NCBI GenBank assembly: GCA_039026375.1
Contig: JBCCML010000014.1
Coordinates: 1 to 64,000 of the forward strand
DNA: 64,000 bases
Direction of reading: 5' to 3'
Source of the DNA: Thermohalobaculum sp039026375
GTDB lineage: Bacteria > Pseudomonadota > Alphaproteobacteria > Rhodobacterales > Rhodobacteraceae
The notes under the pieces were generated by a model. The model worked only from the letters and a program-made list of their open reading frames with translations, ran no database searches and was not told the origin of the DNA. Position numbers and translations under genes: made by a program. Positions 7,861-16,584 of this stretch are shown one piece after another (position 1 is the first letter of the stretch; each line of letters opens with the position of its first letter).

Positions 7861-8922
7861 TCAGATCGCGGCGGCGATGGCCTGGCCCAGATCCCCGGTT
7901 TTCGCCTTGCCGCCCAGGTCCCCGGTCTTTGGCGCGGACGGGTCGCCCAGCACCGTCTCGATTGCGCGGACGATGTTTGCGGCGGCCTCGTGCTCGCCCA
8001 AATGATCCAGCATCATCGCGCCAGACCAGATCTGGCCCACCGGGTTTGCGATGCCTTGCCCCGCTATATCTGGTGCCGAACCGTGCACCGGTTCGAACAT
8101 GCTGGGGTGGTAGCCCTCGGGATTGATGTTCGCCGACGGCGCAACGGCGATGGTGCCGGTGACGCCGGGGCCCAGATCGGACAGGATGTCGCCGAACAGA
8201 TTGGTCGCCACGACGACCCGGAAGCTTTCAGGCGCCATGACCATGCGGGCCGCGAGAATGTCGATGTGATGCTCCTGCGTGGCGATTTGGGGGTAGTCGG
8301 CAGCCACCGCGCGGAAGCGTTGATCCCAGTAGGGCATCGAAACGAAGATGCCGTTCGACTTGGTCGCCATGTCGACTTTGCCAGCCCCAATTTTCTGAGC
8401 CAGCTCAAAGGCATAGCGCGTGATGCGATCGCAGCCCTTGCGCGTGAAAACGGCCTGTTGGGTAACGAACTCCCGCTCGGTTCCGCTGAACATCATGCCG
8501 CCAACCTGGCTGTACTCGCCCTCGGTATTCTCGCGCACGACCCAGAAATCGATGTCCCCCGGCTTCTTGTCCGCCAGCGGGCACGGCACCCCGGGCAGCA
8601 GGCGCACGGGCCGCAGATTGACGTACTGATCGAACTCGCGCCGGATCGGGACCAGCAGACCCCAAAGCGAGATGTGATCGGGCACGCCGGGGAATCCGAC
8701 CGCGCCCAGAAACACCGCATCCGATTGAGAAAGCTGGGAAATTCCGTCCTCCGGCATCATCGCGCCGGTGGCTTTGTAGCGCTCGCACGACCAGTCGTAG
8801 GAGGTCGTCTCGATCCGGAATTGATGCGCGGCGGCGGCCGCTTCCAGCACGCGCAGCCCCTCGGGCATCACCTCGTTGCCGATACCGTCGCCCGGGATAC
8901 AGGCAATCTTGTAGCTTTTCAT
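7861..8922 (-). CDS. tartrate dehydrogenase/decarboxylase-like enzyme (TtuC type)
   Basis: A 353-residue member of the isocitrate/isopropylmalate dehydrogenase family, which oxidises and beta-decarboxylates 2-hydroxy acids with NAD and a divalent metal. It opens with KIACIPGDGIGNEV (nucleotide site). DHISLWGLLVPIRREFDQYVNLRP (about 82-105) is typical of the tartrate dehydrogenase branch, as is WVVRENTEGEYSQVGG with the substrate-binding Arg and Glu. NLFGDILSDLG (about 235-245) supplies metal ligands. It overlaps the upstream carboxymuconolactone-decarboxylase-like gene by 4 bases and is last in that operon. The substrate could be tartrate, a malate derivative or another 2-hydroxy acid. Confidence 0.85.
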   Translation of the reverse strand: MKSYKIACIPGDGIGNEVMPEGLRVLEAAAAAHQFRIETTSYDWSCERYKATGAMMPEDGISQLSQSDAVFLGAVGFPGVPDHISLWGLLVPIRREFDQYVNLRPVRLLPGVPCPLADKKPGDIDFWVVRENTEGEYSQVGGMMFSGTEREFVTQQAVFTRKGCDRITRYAFELAQKIGAGKVDMATKSNGIFVSMPYWDQRFRAVAADYPQIATQEHHIDILAARMVMAPESFRVVVATNLFGDILSDLGPGVTGTIAVAPSANINPEGYHPSMFEPVHGSAPDIAGQGIANPVGQIWSGAMMLDHLGEHEAAANIVRAIETVLGDPSAPKTGDLGGKAKTGDLGQAIAAAI

Positions 8923-9335
8923 GACGGCAGCTCCCCGGATTCCTTCATTTCTTCAATGGCTTGGCGGGCGGTTCGGAACGCGTCCAGCGCCGCGGGCGCC
9001 CCGCAATAGACCGCCGATTGCAGCAGGCATTCCTTCACCTCGTCGACCGTCAGGCCGTTGCGGATCGCGCCCTTCAGGTGCAGCTTCAGCTCGTCAGGGC
9101 GGCCCAGCGCTACCAACATGCCCAGGTTCAGGATCGAGCGATCGCGACGCGCCAGACCGGGCCGATTCCAGATGTCGCCCCAGGCATAGCGGGTCACGTA
9201 GTCCTGCAGGGGCGCGTTGAAGTCGGTCATTTTCGCAAGAGAATCATCGACATAAGCATCGCCAACAACTTCACGGCGGGTTCTCAGACCGGCCTCCCAC
9301 AGCGCGTCCTTGCGCGGCTCCTTCGGGGCGCTCAT
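8919..9335 (-). CDS. carboxymuconolactone decarboxylase family protein (PcaC-like)
   Basis: A 138-residue all-helical CMD-family protein. The order WGDIWNRPGLARRDRSILN (about 52-70), LGMLVALGRPDEL, and ECLLQSAVYCGAPAALDAFRTA (about 102-123) matches 4-carboxymuconolactone decarboxylases, not the CxxC-bearing AhpD peroxidase branch. No other beta-ketoadipate gene lies nearby, so the real substrate is probably different. It overlaps both neighbours by 4 bases (9332-9335 and 8919-8922), so translation is coupled with the hydroxyacid dehydrogenase and TtuC-like enzyme. Confidence 0.8.
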   Translation of the reverse strand: MSAPKEPRKDALWEAGLRTRREVVGDAYVDDSLAKMTDFNAPLQDYVTRYAWGDIWNRPGLARRDRSILNLGMLVALGRPDELKLHLKGAIRNGLTVDEVKECLLQSAVYCGAPAALDAFRTARQAIEEMKESGELPS

Positions 9336-10279
9336 GCCAGCACCCGGATCGGATTGCCGGACAGCCAGGCCTCGATCGACTCGACCATCTGGCCGTAGAA
9401 CGCCTTGTAGGTGCCGTCCGTGACATAGCCCAGATGCGGCGTCAGGATGGTGTTGGGCGCCTGGCGGATCGGGGCGTCCGCGGCCAGGGGTTCGTAATCG
9501 TATACGTCAATGCCCGCCCCCGCGATGGTGCCCGCTTTCAGCGCCGCGACCAGTGCATCGGTATCGACGATCGGCGCCCGCGAGGTGTTAACCAGATAGG
9601 CCGTCGGCTTCATCAGCCCCAACTCGTGTGCGGTGACCAGGCCGCGCGACCGCTCGCCCAGTTTGTAATGGATGGTCAGGAAGTCCGCTCGGCGGAAAAG
9701 CTCTTCCTTTTCAACACGTTCTACGCCGGCCTCGGCGGCCGCCTCGTCGGTCAGGTTCATCGACCAGGCGATGGGCTTCATCTCGAAGGCGCGGCCGATC
9801 TGGGCCATTTTGCGCCCCAGCTTGCCCAGGCCAAGGATGCCCAGGGTCTTGCCCTCCAGGTCCGTCCCCAGCGTCGTGATCCACGAGCCCTCGCGCATGC
9901 GGGCGTTCTCGGTCGGGATGTGACGCGCCAGCCCGATCATCATGCCCCAGGCAAGCTCGGGCGTGGCCTGGGCCGAACCCTGCGTGCCCACGACCGGCAT
10001 GTTGTTGGCTGCGCACCAGTCCAGATCGATGGCCGAATTGCGCATGCCCGCGGTGGCCACCAGCTTCAGATTCGGCAGACGGCTGAGCAGGTCGGCCCCG
10101 ATGGGCGAGCGCTCGCGCATCGCCCCGATGATGTCGAAGGGGGCCAGACGCTCGGCAAAGCCATCCAGGCCCTCATAGGCGTCGTGGAAGAACGTAACCT
10201 CATGGTTTGCTTGCAAATTCGACCAGTCGGCCATGTCCTTAGCCACATCCTGGTAGTCGTCGAGAACGGCGATTTTCAT
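9332..10279 (-). CDS. D-2-hydroxyacid dehydrogenase
   Basis: A 315-residue NAD(P)-dependent D-2-hydroxyacid dehydrogenase. The nucleotide-binding motif GILGLGKLGRKMAQIGRAF (about 148-166) is of the G-x-G-x2-G type. Catalytic elements follow: VNTSRAPIVDTDAL (about 234-247; the Arg region and acid) and TPHLGYVT near 285 with the catalytic His. It interconverts a 2-oxo acid and a D-2-hydroxy acid. It lies between the enolase-superfamily gene, 12 bases upstream, and the CMD gene, 4-base overlap. An enolase-type dehydration yielding a 2-keto acid would fit this step, but the order of reactions is inference. Confidence 0.85.
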   Translation of the reverse strand: MKIAVLDDYQDVAKDMADWSNLQANHEVTFFHDAYEGLDGFAERLAPFDIIGAMRERSPIGADLLSRLPNLKLVATAGMRNSAIDLDWCAANNMPVVGTQGSAQATPELAWGMMIGLARHIPTENARMREGSWITTLGTDLEGKTLGILGLGKLGRKMAQIGRAFEMKPIAWSMNLTDEAAAEAGVERVEKEELFRRADFLTIHYKLGERSRGLVTAHELGLMKPTAYLVNTSRAPIVDTDALVAALKAGTIAGAGIDVYDYEPLAADAPIRQAPNTILTPHLGYVTDGTYKAFYGQMVESIEAWLSGNPIRVLA

Positions 10280-10291
10280 CAGGCCTCCCTT

Positions 10292-11455
10292 TTAGGCGAT
10301 GCGATAGTGATCCAGGAACGCCGGATCGGGTGTAATGCCGATCCCCGGTTCCTGAGGCAGCGCGACGTAGCCGCCGGTGGCGCGCACCTGGTCCTGGATG
10401 CCCAGCGGCGTCTGGGCCAGGTCGTCGCGGAAACGATTGGGCGTGGTGTCAAACTCAAGCATCGGCTCCCACGGGTGCAGGCCGCCCGGCATGGGCGGTT
10501 GCGCGGCCAGCAGGTGCATGTTGGTGGCGACGGCCACGGCCGAGCCCCAGACGTGGTTGATGACCGGCACCAGATGCGCGTGGCAGAGCGCAAGTACCTT
10601 TAAATACTCGGAAATGCCGCCCAGGCCGCACACCTCGGGCTGGGCCAGCGACAGGGCGCGGGCCTCCAGCAGGTCACGCCAGCCCCAGCGGGTGAACTCG
10701 GCCTCGCCGCCCGATATGGGCGTCTTGAGGGACTGGCGAAGCTCGCGGTAGCCGGCCCGGTCTTCGGGGGCCACGGGCTCTTCGAACCAAAGCGCGCCCA
10801 ACTCGTCCAGCGCCTGGCCGACCGCCAGCGCATCCATCAGGTGGTAGGCATGGTTGGCGTCCACGGCGAACGGCATGCCGCCCGCCCCTTCGGCCACCGA
10901 TTGGGCCAGGCGGATATCGTCGGCGACGCCCAGGCCCACCTTCATCTTCGTGGCCTTGAAGCCCATTTCGCGGATCTGGACCACTTCCTCGCGGAAGGCC
11001 GCGGCCAGATCGGCCACGGGCAGGCGCCGCAGCATCATGCCGTAGCCATAGACAGGCAGTCTCTCGCGCGTCGGGCCGCCCAGCAGCCGATAAAGCGGCA
11101 GTCCAGCCACCTTACCCGCGATGTCCCAAAGCGCGATATCCAGGCCCGAGAGCGCCTGGATCGGCATGCCCTTTTGCCCGTGATCGCGCAGCATGTTGTA
11201 GCAATGCGCCCAGATCGCCTCGCGCGCCAGGGGGTCGCGGCCCATGACCATGGGGGCCAGCGCCTGCTCGACGATCGTCTTGTTGCCCAGCGCCACGGCC
11301 CCCGGCCCAAAGCACTCGCCCCAGCCGGTGATGCCCTCGTCGGTCGATACCTCGACCAGATGAGCGGTGCGCTTGGCGTAATACTGCTGCGAGTATCCCA
11401 ATTCCTTGTCCAGGTCATAGGACAGCACATGGCTGCGCACTGCGGTGATTTTCAT
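10292..11455 (-). CDS. enolase-superfamily dehydratase/racemase (mandelate racemase group)
   Basis: A 387-residue enzyme of the mandelate racemase/muconate lactonising group, which abstracts the proton next to a carboxylate. The barrel carries Lys170-Met-Lys172, the K-x-K bases on strand 2. Metal ligands are Asp199 (AVDANHAY), Glu225 (WFEEP) and Glu251 (GGEAEF). NHVWGSAV supplies His301 in the position of the second base. Where mandelate racemase has the Asp of its His-Asp dyad, the local sequence reads QPEV, so Glu may replace it. It overlaps the downstream end of the alpha/beta hydrolase gene by 4 bases. An acid-sugar dehydratase activity is likely; the sugar is unknown. Confidence 0.85.
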   Translation of the reverse strand: MKITAVRSHVLSYDLDKELGYSQQYYAKRTAHLVEVSTDEGITGWGECFGPGAVALGNKTIVEQALAPMVMGRDPLAREAIWAHCYNMLRDHGQKGMPIQALSGLDIALWDIAGKVAGLPLYRLLGGPTRERLPVYGYGMMLRRLPVADLAAAFREEVVQIREMGFKATKMKVGLGVADDIRLAQSVAEGAGGMPFAVDANHAYHLMDALAVGQALDELGALWFEEPVAPEDRAGYRELRQSLKTPISGGEAEFTRWGWRDLLEARALSLAQPEVCGLGGISEYLKVLALCHAHLVPVINHVWGSAVAVATNMHLLAAQPPMPGGLHPWEPMLEFDTTPNRFRDDLAQTPLGIQDQVRATGGYVALPQEPGIGITPDPAFLDHYRIA

Positions 11456-12300
11456 GGCGCGGCCCCATGGAAGTCCGACAGCAGTCGGTTCACCGTCGCC
11501 GGCGCCTCATACATCGCCCAGTGCCCGCAAGCGGGGATGACATGCGTCTGGACGTCCGGTTTGGCCGACCGGCAGCGGTCGAACCGCTCGGGGATCGGCG
11601 GGATCCGCGCAGCATCGTGTTCGCCGTAGACGATGAAGGTCGGCGCCGTGATCGACGCCAGGCGATCCGGCGTGCCGTCCATCCAACTGAGCTTGCGGCT
11701 ATCGAACCGGGTGCGCGCAACGTTCGAGACCTGCATGTCGATCGCCCAGTCGTCGATCTTAGTGCGGTCCCAGATCATCAGCTTGGCCAGGTTCTCGGCG
11801 TGCATGGCGCGCAGTTCAGTGGCTGTCGGCTCGCGGCCTAACGCCTCGGCCATCTTGCGCCGTGATCCCAGCGTAAAGCCGCGGCCCACCGGCTTGCCAT
11901 AGCCCGCGCCACCCGTCATCGACAGCGCCGCCAACCGCGGCCCAAGGCGCACGGCCATGTCCGACGCGATGAACCCGCCGAAGGAGAAGCCTGCCAAATG
12001 CACGTTTGGGTCGCCCGCCGTCACCTCCTCCAACGCTGCGAAGCACAGGGCGAGGTATTCGGGCACATCCGTCTCCCACGGGATCGTCTGGCTATCGCCG
12101 TAGGAGGGCTGGTCCAGCGCGATCACCCGGAAGCGCACCGACAGCGCGTCCACGTTCAGCACCCAATGCTGCCACGAGCCCGCTCCGCCGTGGAAAAGAA
12201 CCAGCGGCGGGCCTGCGCCAAAGACGCGATAGGCCACACCGCCCGTGGTCATCTGGAACGGCGTCTCAAGATGGCGGCGATCGGGTGTGGCGGCGTCCAT
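11452..12300 (-). CDS. alpha/beta hydrolase
   Basis: A 282-residue cytoplasmic alpha/beta hydrolase, first gene of a five-gene minus-strand operon. The oxyanion region is LVLFHGGAGSWQHW (about 33-46) and the nucleophile elbow is AGFSFGGF with Ser106. A late EHD (YGEHDAARIP) and PACGHW supply the acid and His. The family includes esterases, lactonases and C-C hydrolases; cleavage of an ester or lactone substrate fits the downstream acid-processing enzymes. The start is uncertain: ATG 12300 or ATG 12252 have equally weak ribosome sites. It diverges from the acyl-CoA synthetase gene, so a shared control region lies at about 12301-12435. Confidence 0.75.
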   Translation of the reverse strand: MDAATPDRRHLETPFQMTTGGVAYRVFGAGPPLVLFHGGAGSWQHWVLNVDALSVRFRVIALDQPSYGDSQTIPWETDVPEYLALCFAALEEVTAGDPNVHLAGFSFGGFIASDMAVRLGPRLAALSMTGGAGYGKPVGRGFTLGSRRKMAEALGREPTATELRAMHAENLAKLMIWDRTKIDDWAIDMQVSNVARTRFDSRKLSWMDGTPDRLASITAPTFIVYGEHDAARIPPIPERFDRCRSAKPDVQTHVIPACGHWAMYEAPATVNRLLSDFHGAAP

Positions 12301-12435
12301 GGTCGGCGGTCCGGTCGTCTGCGGGCGGGGCTGGTTTGCGGCGCGGACCCTAGCCTGCGGCGCGGCCTTCCACAATCGACAGCCATCCGATAGACGATTT
12401 CGCGGCGCGCGGCGCAGAGGGCGGCGGAGGGTAGT

Positions 12436-14505
12436 GTGACGACGATGGACGAACTGGCCCAGGCGATCTTCACGCCAAAGGCGGTGGCGTTGATCGGCTT
12501 GTCCAGCCGGGCCGACACGCCGGCGGGTCGCACCTTGGGGTATCTGCGCACCAATGGGTATGGCGGCCGGATCGTGGTGGTGAACCCGGCGCGCGAGACG
12601 GTGCAGGGCGAGCCAGCTTTGTCGTCCATCCTGGAGGCAGATCCGGTCCCAGAGCACGCCTACATCCTGGTCGGCACCGAACGGGTGGAACAGGCCGTGC
12701 GGGACTGCGCCAGTGCCGGGGTCAAGATCGCCTCGATCGTTGCGGACGGCTTTGCCGAGGCCGGCGGCGACGGTGTCGCGGCCCAGGCGCGCCTGGTCGA
12801 GGCCGCCCGCGACGGCGGCCTGCGGCTATTGGGGCCGAATTCGATGGGCGTGGGCGACTTACACTCGGGCGCGCTGATCACGACCAATGCGATCTATCAG
12901 GAGCCGGATCCGCTGAAGGGCAGGATCTCGCTGATCAGCCAGTCCGGCTCGATGATGGGTGGTCTGATCAGCCGTGCCAGGGCAATCGGTCTGGGGTTTA
13001 GCCGCGTCGCCTCCGTCGGGAACGAGTGTGATCTGGGCGTGCCGGAGATCGGCCAGGCCATGCTCAGCGATCCGAACACCGATGTCCTGGCGCTGTTCCT
13101 GGAGACGATCCGCGATGCGGACGGCCTGGCGCGGCTGGCAGCATCGGCGCACGCCATGGGCAAGCCCGTGATCGCCTACAAGCTGGGCCGGTCGCAACTG
13201 GGCGCCGAGATGGCGGTGGCGCACACGGGCGCCCTGCTGGCAGAGGACGCCGTGGCGGACGCCTTCCTGGCCGATATCGGCATCGCGCGGGTGACCTCGC
13301 TGGAAAGCCTGGTCGAGGCGCCCTTGCTGTTTGCGGGCCGCCAGCCCTTCTCGCATGCGCCCAGCGTCGGCGTGCTCACCACCACAGGTGGCGGCGGTGC
13401 GACGGTGGCGGACCGTCTGGCGCTGGAAGGTGTGGCGATCCAGCCGCCTTCAGATGCAACCAAGGATGCCGTGTCGGGAACGGGGCTGTCGGCCTCCTTC
13501 GGGCCCATGGTCGACCTGACCATGGCCGGGGCCGCCCCTCACTTCGTCCAGCCCACCGTCGAAGCCATCGCCGCGGACCCGGATGTCGACCTGGTGTTGT
13601 CGGTGACAGGCTCATCGGGCCGATCCGCGCCCCAGCGCACCGTAAGCCCGCTGGCCAGCGCCAACCTGCACTGCAAGCCGCTCGCCGCTTTCATCGTCCC
13701 GGAGGCGCCAGAATCGCTCCGACAGTTGACCGCCACTGGCATCCCGGCCTTCCGCAGCCCGGAGACCGCCGCCGACAGCATCGGCGCCTTCTGCCGCTGG
13801 CGCGCCCCCCGCATAGGGGCCTTGGCGCGCCCGCCCGCCGCGCCCGCCACCGAAATCCTGGACGAGGGGGCGTCGCTCTCGCTGCTGGCCGACCTGGGCG
13901 TCCCCACCGTCCCGACAGTCACCTGCCCGGTGGGCACAGCACCTGACCTGCCGTTCGCCTACCCGGTCGCCGCCAAGGTCCTTTCCGACGCGGTGCCACA
14001 CAAAACCGAAGCGGGCGGCGTCCAGCTCGACATCCAGGACGGCCCTCAACTGATCGCGGCAGGCCAGGCCATCAAAACTTCGGTCCAGGCACACCACCCG
14101 GGCGTCGAAGTCGATCACCTTCTGATCGCGCCGATGGTCCGCCCGCTGCAGGAGGTCCTGATCGGCTACCGCCTGGATCCCCAAGTCGGCCCCGTCATCA
14201 CGCTCGCCCCCGGCGGCATCTTGGTGGGCCTCTACGATGACAAGGCCATCCGCCTGGCCCCCGTCGACCAAACAGAGGCGCGCACCATGATCGACGAGGT
14301 CGTGGGTCTCGCCCCAATCCGCGGGCACCGGGGCCTGCCCTGCGGCGACCTGGACGCCCTGGCCCACGCCATCGCCGCCCTCTCGACGCTGGCCCTGCAC
14401 CCCGATACGATCACTGAAGCAGAGGCCAACCCCGTCATGGTAATGGCCCAGGGGGTCATGGCCGCCGATGGCTTGGTGATCCGCGCCAAGGGAGAGACCA
14501 CATGA
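12436..14505 (+). CDS. ADP-forming acyl-CoA synthetase
   Basis: A 689-residue NDP-forming acyl-CoA ligase, making an acyl-CoA from acid, CoA and ATP. In order it has a CoA-binding Rossmann domain (about 5-130; AVALIGLSSRADTPAGRTLGYL), succinyl-CoA-synthetase-alpha-like domains (SLISQSGSMMGGL near 165; AVAHTGALL near 260 with the His that is phosphorylated in this family), a linker, and a C-terminal ATP-grasp domain from about 470 (VAAKVLSDAVPHKTEAGGV). GTG 12436 is preferred over ATG 12445 because GGAGG lies 5 bases before it. No GNAT domain is fused. It overlaps the class II aldolase gene by 4 bases. Confidence 0.85.
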   Translation: MTTMDELAQAIFTPKAVALIGLSSRADTPAGRTLGYLRTNGYGGRIVVVNPARETVQGEPALSSILEADPVPEHAYILVGTERVEQAVRDCASAGVKIASIVADGFAEAGGDGVAAQARLVEAARDGGLRLLGPNSMGVGDLHSGALITTNAIYQEPDPLKGRISLISQSGSMMGGLISRARAIGLGFSRVASVGNECDLGVPEIGQAMLSDPNTDVLALFLETIRDADGLARLAASAHAMGKPVIAYKLGRSQLGAEMAVAHTGALLAEDAVADAFLADIGIARVTSLESLVEAPLLFAGRQPFSHAPSVGVLTTTGGGGATVADRLALEGVAIQPPSDATKDAVSGTGLSASFGPMVDLTMAGAAPHFVQPTVEAIAADPDVDLVLSVTGSSGRSAPQRTVSPLASANLHCKPLAAFIVPEAPESLRQLTATGIPAFRSPETAADSIGAFCRWRAPRIGALARPPAAPATEILDEGASLSLLADLGVPTVPTVTCPVGTAPDLPFAYPVAAKVLSDAVPHKTEAGGVQLDIQDGPQLIAAGQAIKTSVQAHHPGVEVDHLLIAPMVRPLQEVLIGYRLDPQVGPVITLAPGGILVGLYDDKAIRLAPVDQTEARTMIDEVVGLAPIRGHRGLPCGDLDALAHAIAALSTLALHPDTITEAEANPVMVMAQGVMAADGLVIRAKGETT

Positions 14506-15275
14506 ACGTACAGTCCGACATCCGCTCGCAATGCCCCGACGCCGAATGGCAGGCCCGCGTCGATCTGGCCGCCGCCTACCGGCTTGTGGAAATGTTCGGC
14601 TGGTCTGACCTTCTGGGCACCCACATCTCGGCCCGTGTCCCAGGCGAGGATGACGCGTTCCTGATCAATCCCTACGGCCTGCTTTTCGATGAGATCACCG
14701 CCTCCAGCCTGGTGAAGGTCGACGAGGAGGGCAACATCCTCAGCCCGACCGACTACCACATCAACCCGGCGGGATTCGTCATTCACTCGGCCATCCACAT
14801 GGCCAAGCCGGAGTATGCCTGCGCCTTGCACACCCACACCCAGGCGGGCACGGCCGTCGCCACCCAGGCCCGCGGCCTGCTGCCTCTGACCCAGCACGCC
14901 CTGGCGATCATCGCCCACACCGCCTACCACGGTTACGAGGGCATCGCGACGGACCTGAACGAGCGCGAGCGGCTGGTGGCCGATCTCGGCGATGCCAACC
15001 TGCTGATCCTGCGCAATCATGGCCTGCTGACGGTTGGACGCACGATTGCCGAGGCCTTCGTCTGGATGTACCGAGCCGAGCGGGCCTGCCGCATGCAGAT
15101 TGCCTTCCAGCAGACCGGCGAAGCGCCCACCGAGATCCCGCAGGAGGTACAGGACGTCACGATTGCGCGCAACCTGCGCGCCAACTCGCCCGAAGGGCAC
15201 CGCCCGATCGGCAAGTTCGAATGGCCCGCCCTGCTGCGCCGGCTGGACCGGACGGACCCCAGCTATCAATCCTGA
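14502..15275 (+). CDS. class II aldolase/adducin family protein
   Basis: A 257-residue zinc-dependent class II aldolase/adducin-type protein, which cleaves or epimerises C-C bonds of phosphorylated or free hydroxy-keto compounds. The metal-binding pair is in CALHTHTQAG (about 107-116; His-x-His), and the third His is in LRNHGLLTVG (about 169-178). WSDLLGTHISARVPGE near 36-50 is the usual N-terminal signature. Translation is coupled to the acyl-CoA synthetase by ATGA. Some members of the family act as decarboxylases, so the reaction is open. Confidence 0.85.
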   Translation: MNVQSDIRSQCPDAEWQARVDLAAAYRLVEMFGWSDLLGTHISARVPGEDDAFLINPYGLLFDEITASSLVKVDEEGNILSPTDYHINPAGFVIHSAIHMAKPEYACALHTHTQAGTAVATQARGLLPLTQHALAIIAHTAYHGYEGIATDLNERERLVADLGDANLLILRNHGLLTVGRTIAEAFVWMYRAERACRMQIAFQQTGEAPTEIPQEVQDVTIARNLRANSPEGHRPIGKFEWPALLRRLDRTDPSYQS

Positions 15276-15287
15276 CAAGGCTTCCCG

Positions 15288-16454
15288 ATGACATCTGCTT
15301 CGACCGGCACCTGGACCGGCGCTCCCGCCACCTTGGCAAACTGGCGGACCGCGCCGCACAATCGCTGGGCCTTCCACCATGTGCGCGAGATCGTGCCATC
15401 GGCCGAGATCCGCAACGATCCCGGCCAAGTCCGCCCCCTGGCCCAGGGCGAGCAGATCGAGATGCCCGCCGTCGACACCCGAGAAGGGGCGCTTGCCTAC
15501 GACGATCTGATGGAGAAGATCGACATCGACGCCCTGGTCGTAGCGCAGCAGGGCAAGATCCTGCACGAGCGCTACCGCAACGGCATGGGTGCCGGCGACC
15601 CGCACATCCTGATGTCGGTCTCAAAGTCGATGCTGGGGCTACTCTACGGCGTGCTGTCGGACCGCGGGCTGGTGGATATCAACGCGCCCGCGTCCGATTA
15701 CATCCCCGCGCTTCAGGGCACCGCCTTCCAGGGCGCCACGATCCGGCACCTTCTGGACATGCGCACCGGCGTGACGTTCGACGAAGACTACGAACTGACC
15801 GAAGGCCCCATCGTTGACTACCGCAAGTCGACGAACTGGAACCCGCTCGCAGCCGGCGACCCTGTCATCGACCTGCACGACTTTCTGCTGACACTGCGCG
15901 AAACGCACACAGGCCACGGCGGGCCATTCAACTACGTCTCGCCCTGCACCGATCTTCTGGGATGGATTGTCGAGCGGGTCACCGGGCTGCCCTATGCCCA
16001 AGCGTTCTCCCAGCACCTTTGGCAGCCGCTGGGCGCCGAACGCCCCGCCTACATCACGGTCGACCGCGTGGGTGCCCCCCGCGCGGCAGGCGGCGTCTGC
16101 ATGACCGCACGCGATCTCACCCGGATCGGTCTGATGATCGCGGACGGCGGCAACGGGGTGGTCCCCCAATCATGGCTGCACGACATCGCCACCGCCGGCG
16201 ACCCCAAAGCCTGGGACACTGGCGGCTTCGCGAAAGACTATCCCGGCTGGTCCATGCACTACCGCAGCAAATGGTATGTAATCCGCGACAAGGGCCCGAT
16301 CCTTATGTGCGTGGGCATCCATGGCCAGAACCTCTTCATCTGCCTCAACACCGGGTTGGTGATGGCGAAATTCGCGTCCTTCCCGACGGCACTGGACACG
16401 TCAGGCGAGCGATTGGGCCTGCGCCTCTTCCAGGCCATCCGCGACACGTGCTGA
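15288..16454 (+). CDS. serine hydrolase (class C beta-lactamase family)
   Basis: A 388-residue beta-lactamase/transpeptidase-fold hydrolase. The nucleophile motif S-x-x-K is Ser110-Val-Ser-Lys113 in ILMSVSKSM. NYVSPCTDLLGWIVERVTG, about 105 residues later, carries the usual Tyr-x-Ser/Asn element. No signal peptide is seen, so it is probably cytoplasmic, unlike a true beta-lactamase; esterase or amidase activity is more likely. It starts 12 bases after the aldolase gene and ends that operon. A structurally similar but separate enzyme lies at 45138-46226. Confidence 0.8.
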   Translation: MTSASTGTWTGAPATLANWRTAPHNRWAFHHVREIVPSAEIRNDPGQVRPLAQGEQIEMPAVDTREGALAYDDLMEKIDIDALVVAQQGKILHERYRNGMGAGDPHILMSVSKSMLGLLYGVLSDRGLVDINAPASDYIPALQGTAFQGATIRHLLDMRTGVTFDEDYELTEGPIVDYRKSTNWNPLAAGDPVIDLHDFLLTLRETHTGHGGPFNYVSPCTDLLGWIVERVTGLPYAQAFSQHLWQPLGAERPAYITVDRVGAPRAAGGVCMTARDLTRIGLMIADGGNGVVPQSWLHDIATAGDPKAWDTGGFAKDYPGWSMHYRSKWYVIRDKGPILMCVGIHGQNLFICLNTGLVMAKFASFPTALDTSGERLGLRLFQAIRDTC

Positions 16455-16465
16455 CCAGCCAGGAT

Positions 16466-16493
16466 CGGGCGCCCACGAAGCCACAGGCGCCCG
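16466..16493. terminator. hairpin after serine hydrolase gene
   Basis: Perfect 8-bp arms CGGGCGCC (16466-16473) and GGCGCCCG (16486-16493), 12 bases beyond the stop codon and between convergent genes. There is no T-run. Confidence 0.45.
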
Positions 16494-16535
16494 CGGCGCG
16501 CGCACGGCGAAGCCGGAGCACGCCAGGCATCGTGT

Positions 16536-16561
16536 ATCCCGGACCGCTTGCGGGCCGGGAT
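16536..16561. terminator. hairpin between convergent genes
   Basis: Arms ATCCCGG (16536-16542) and CCGGGAT (16555-16561) lie just past the end of the minus-strand enoyl-CoA hydratase gene. It could be that gene's terminator or one of the dispersed alphaproteobacterial palindromes. Confidence 0.4.
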
Positions 16562-16584
16562 TCCGTTTGGTCCGGGTTCCCCCC

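Noticed and set aside
14232..15605. Minus-strand open frame of 457 codons opposite the class II aldolase
   Set aside because: Shadow spanning parts of three ATGA-coupled genes; no motif.
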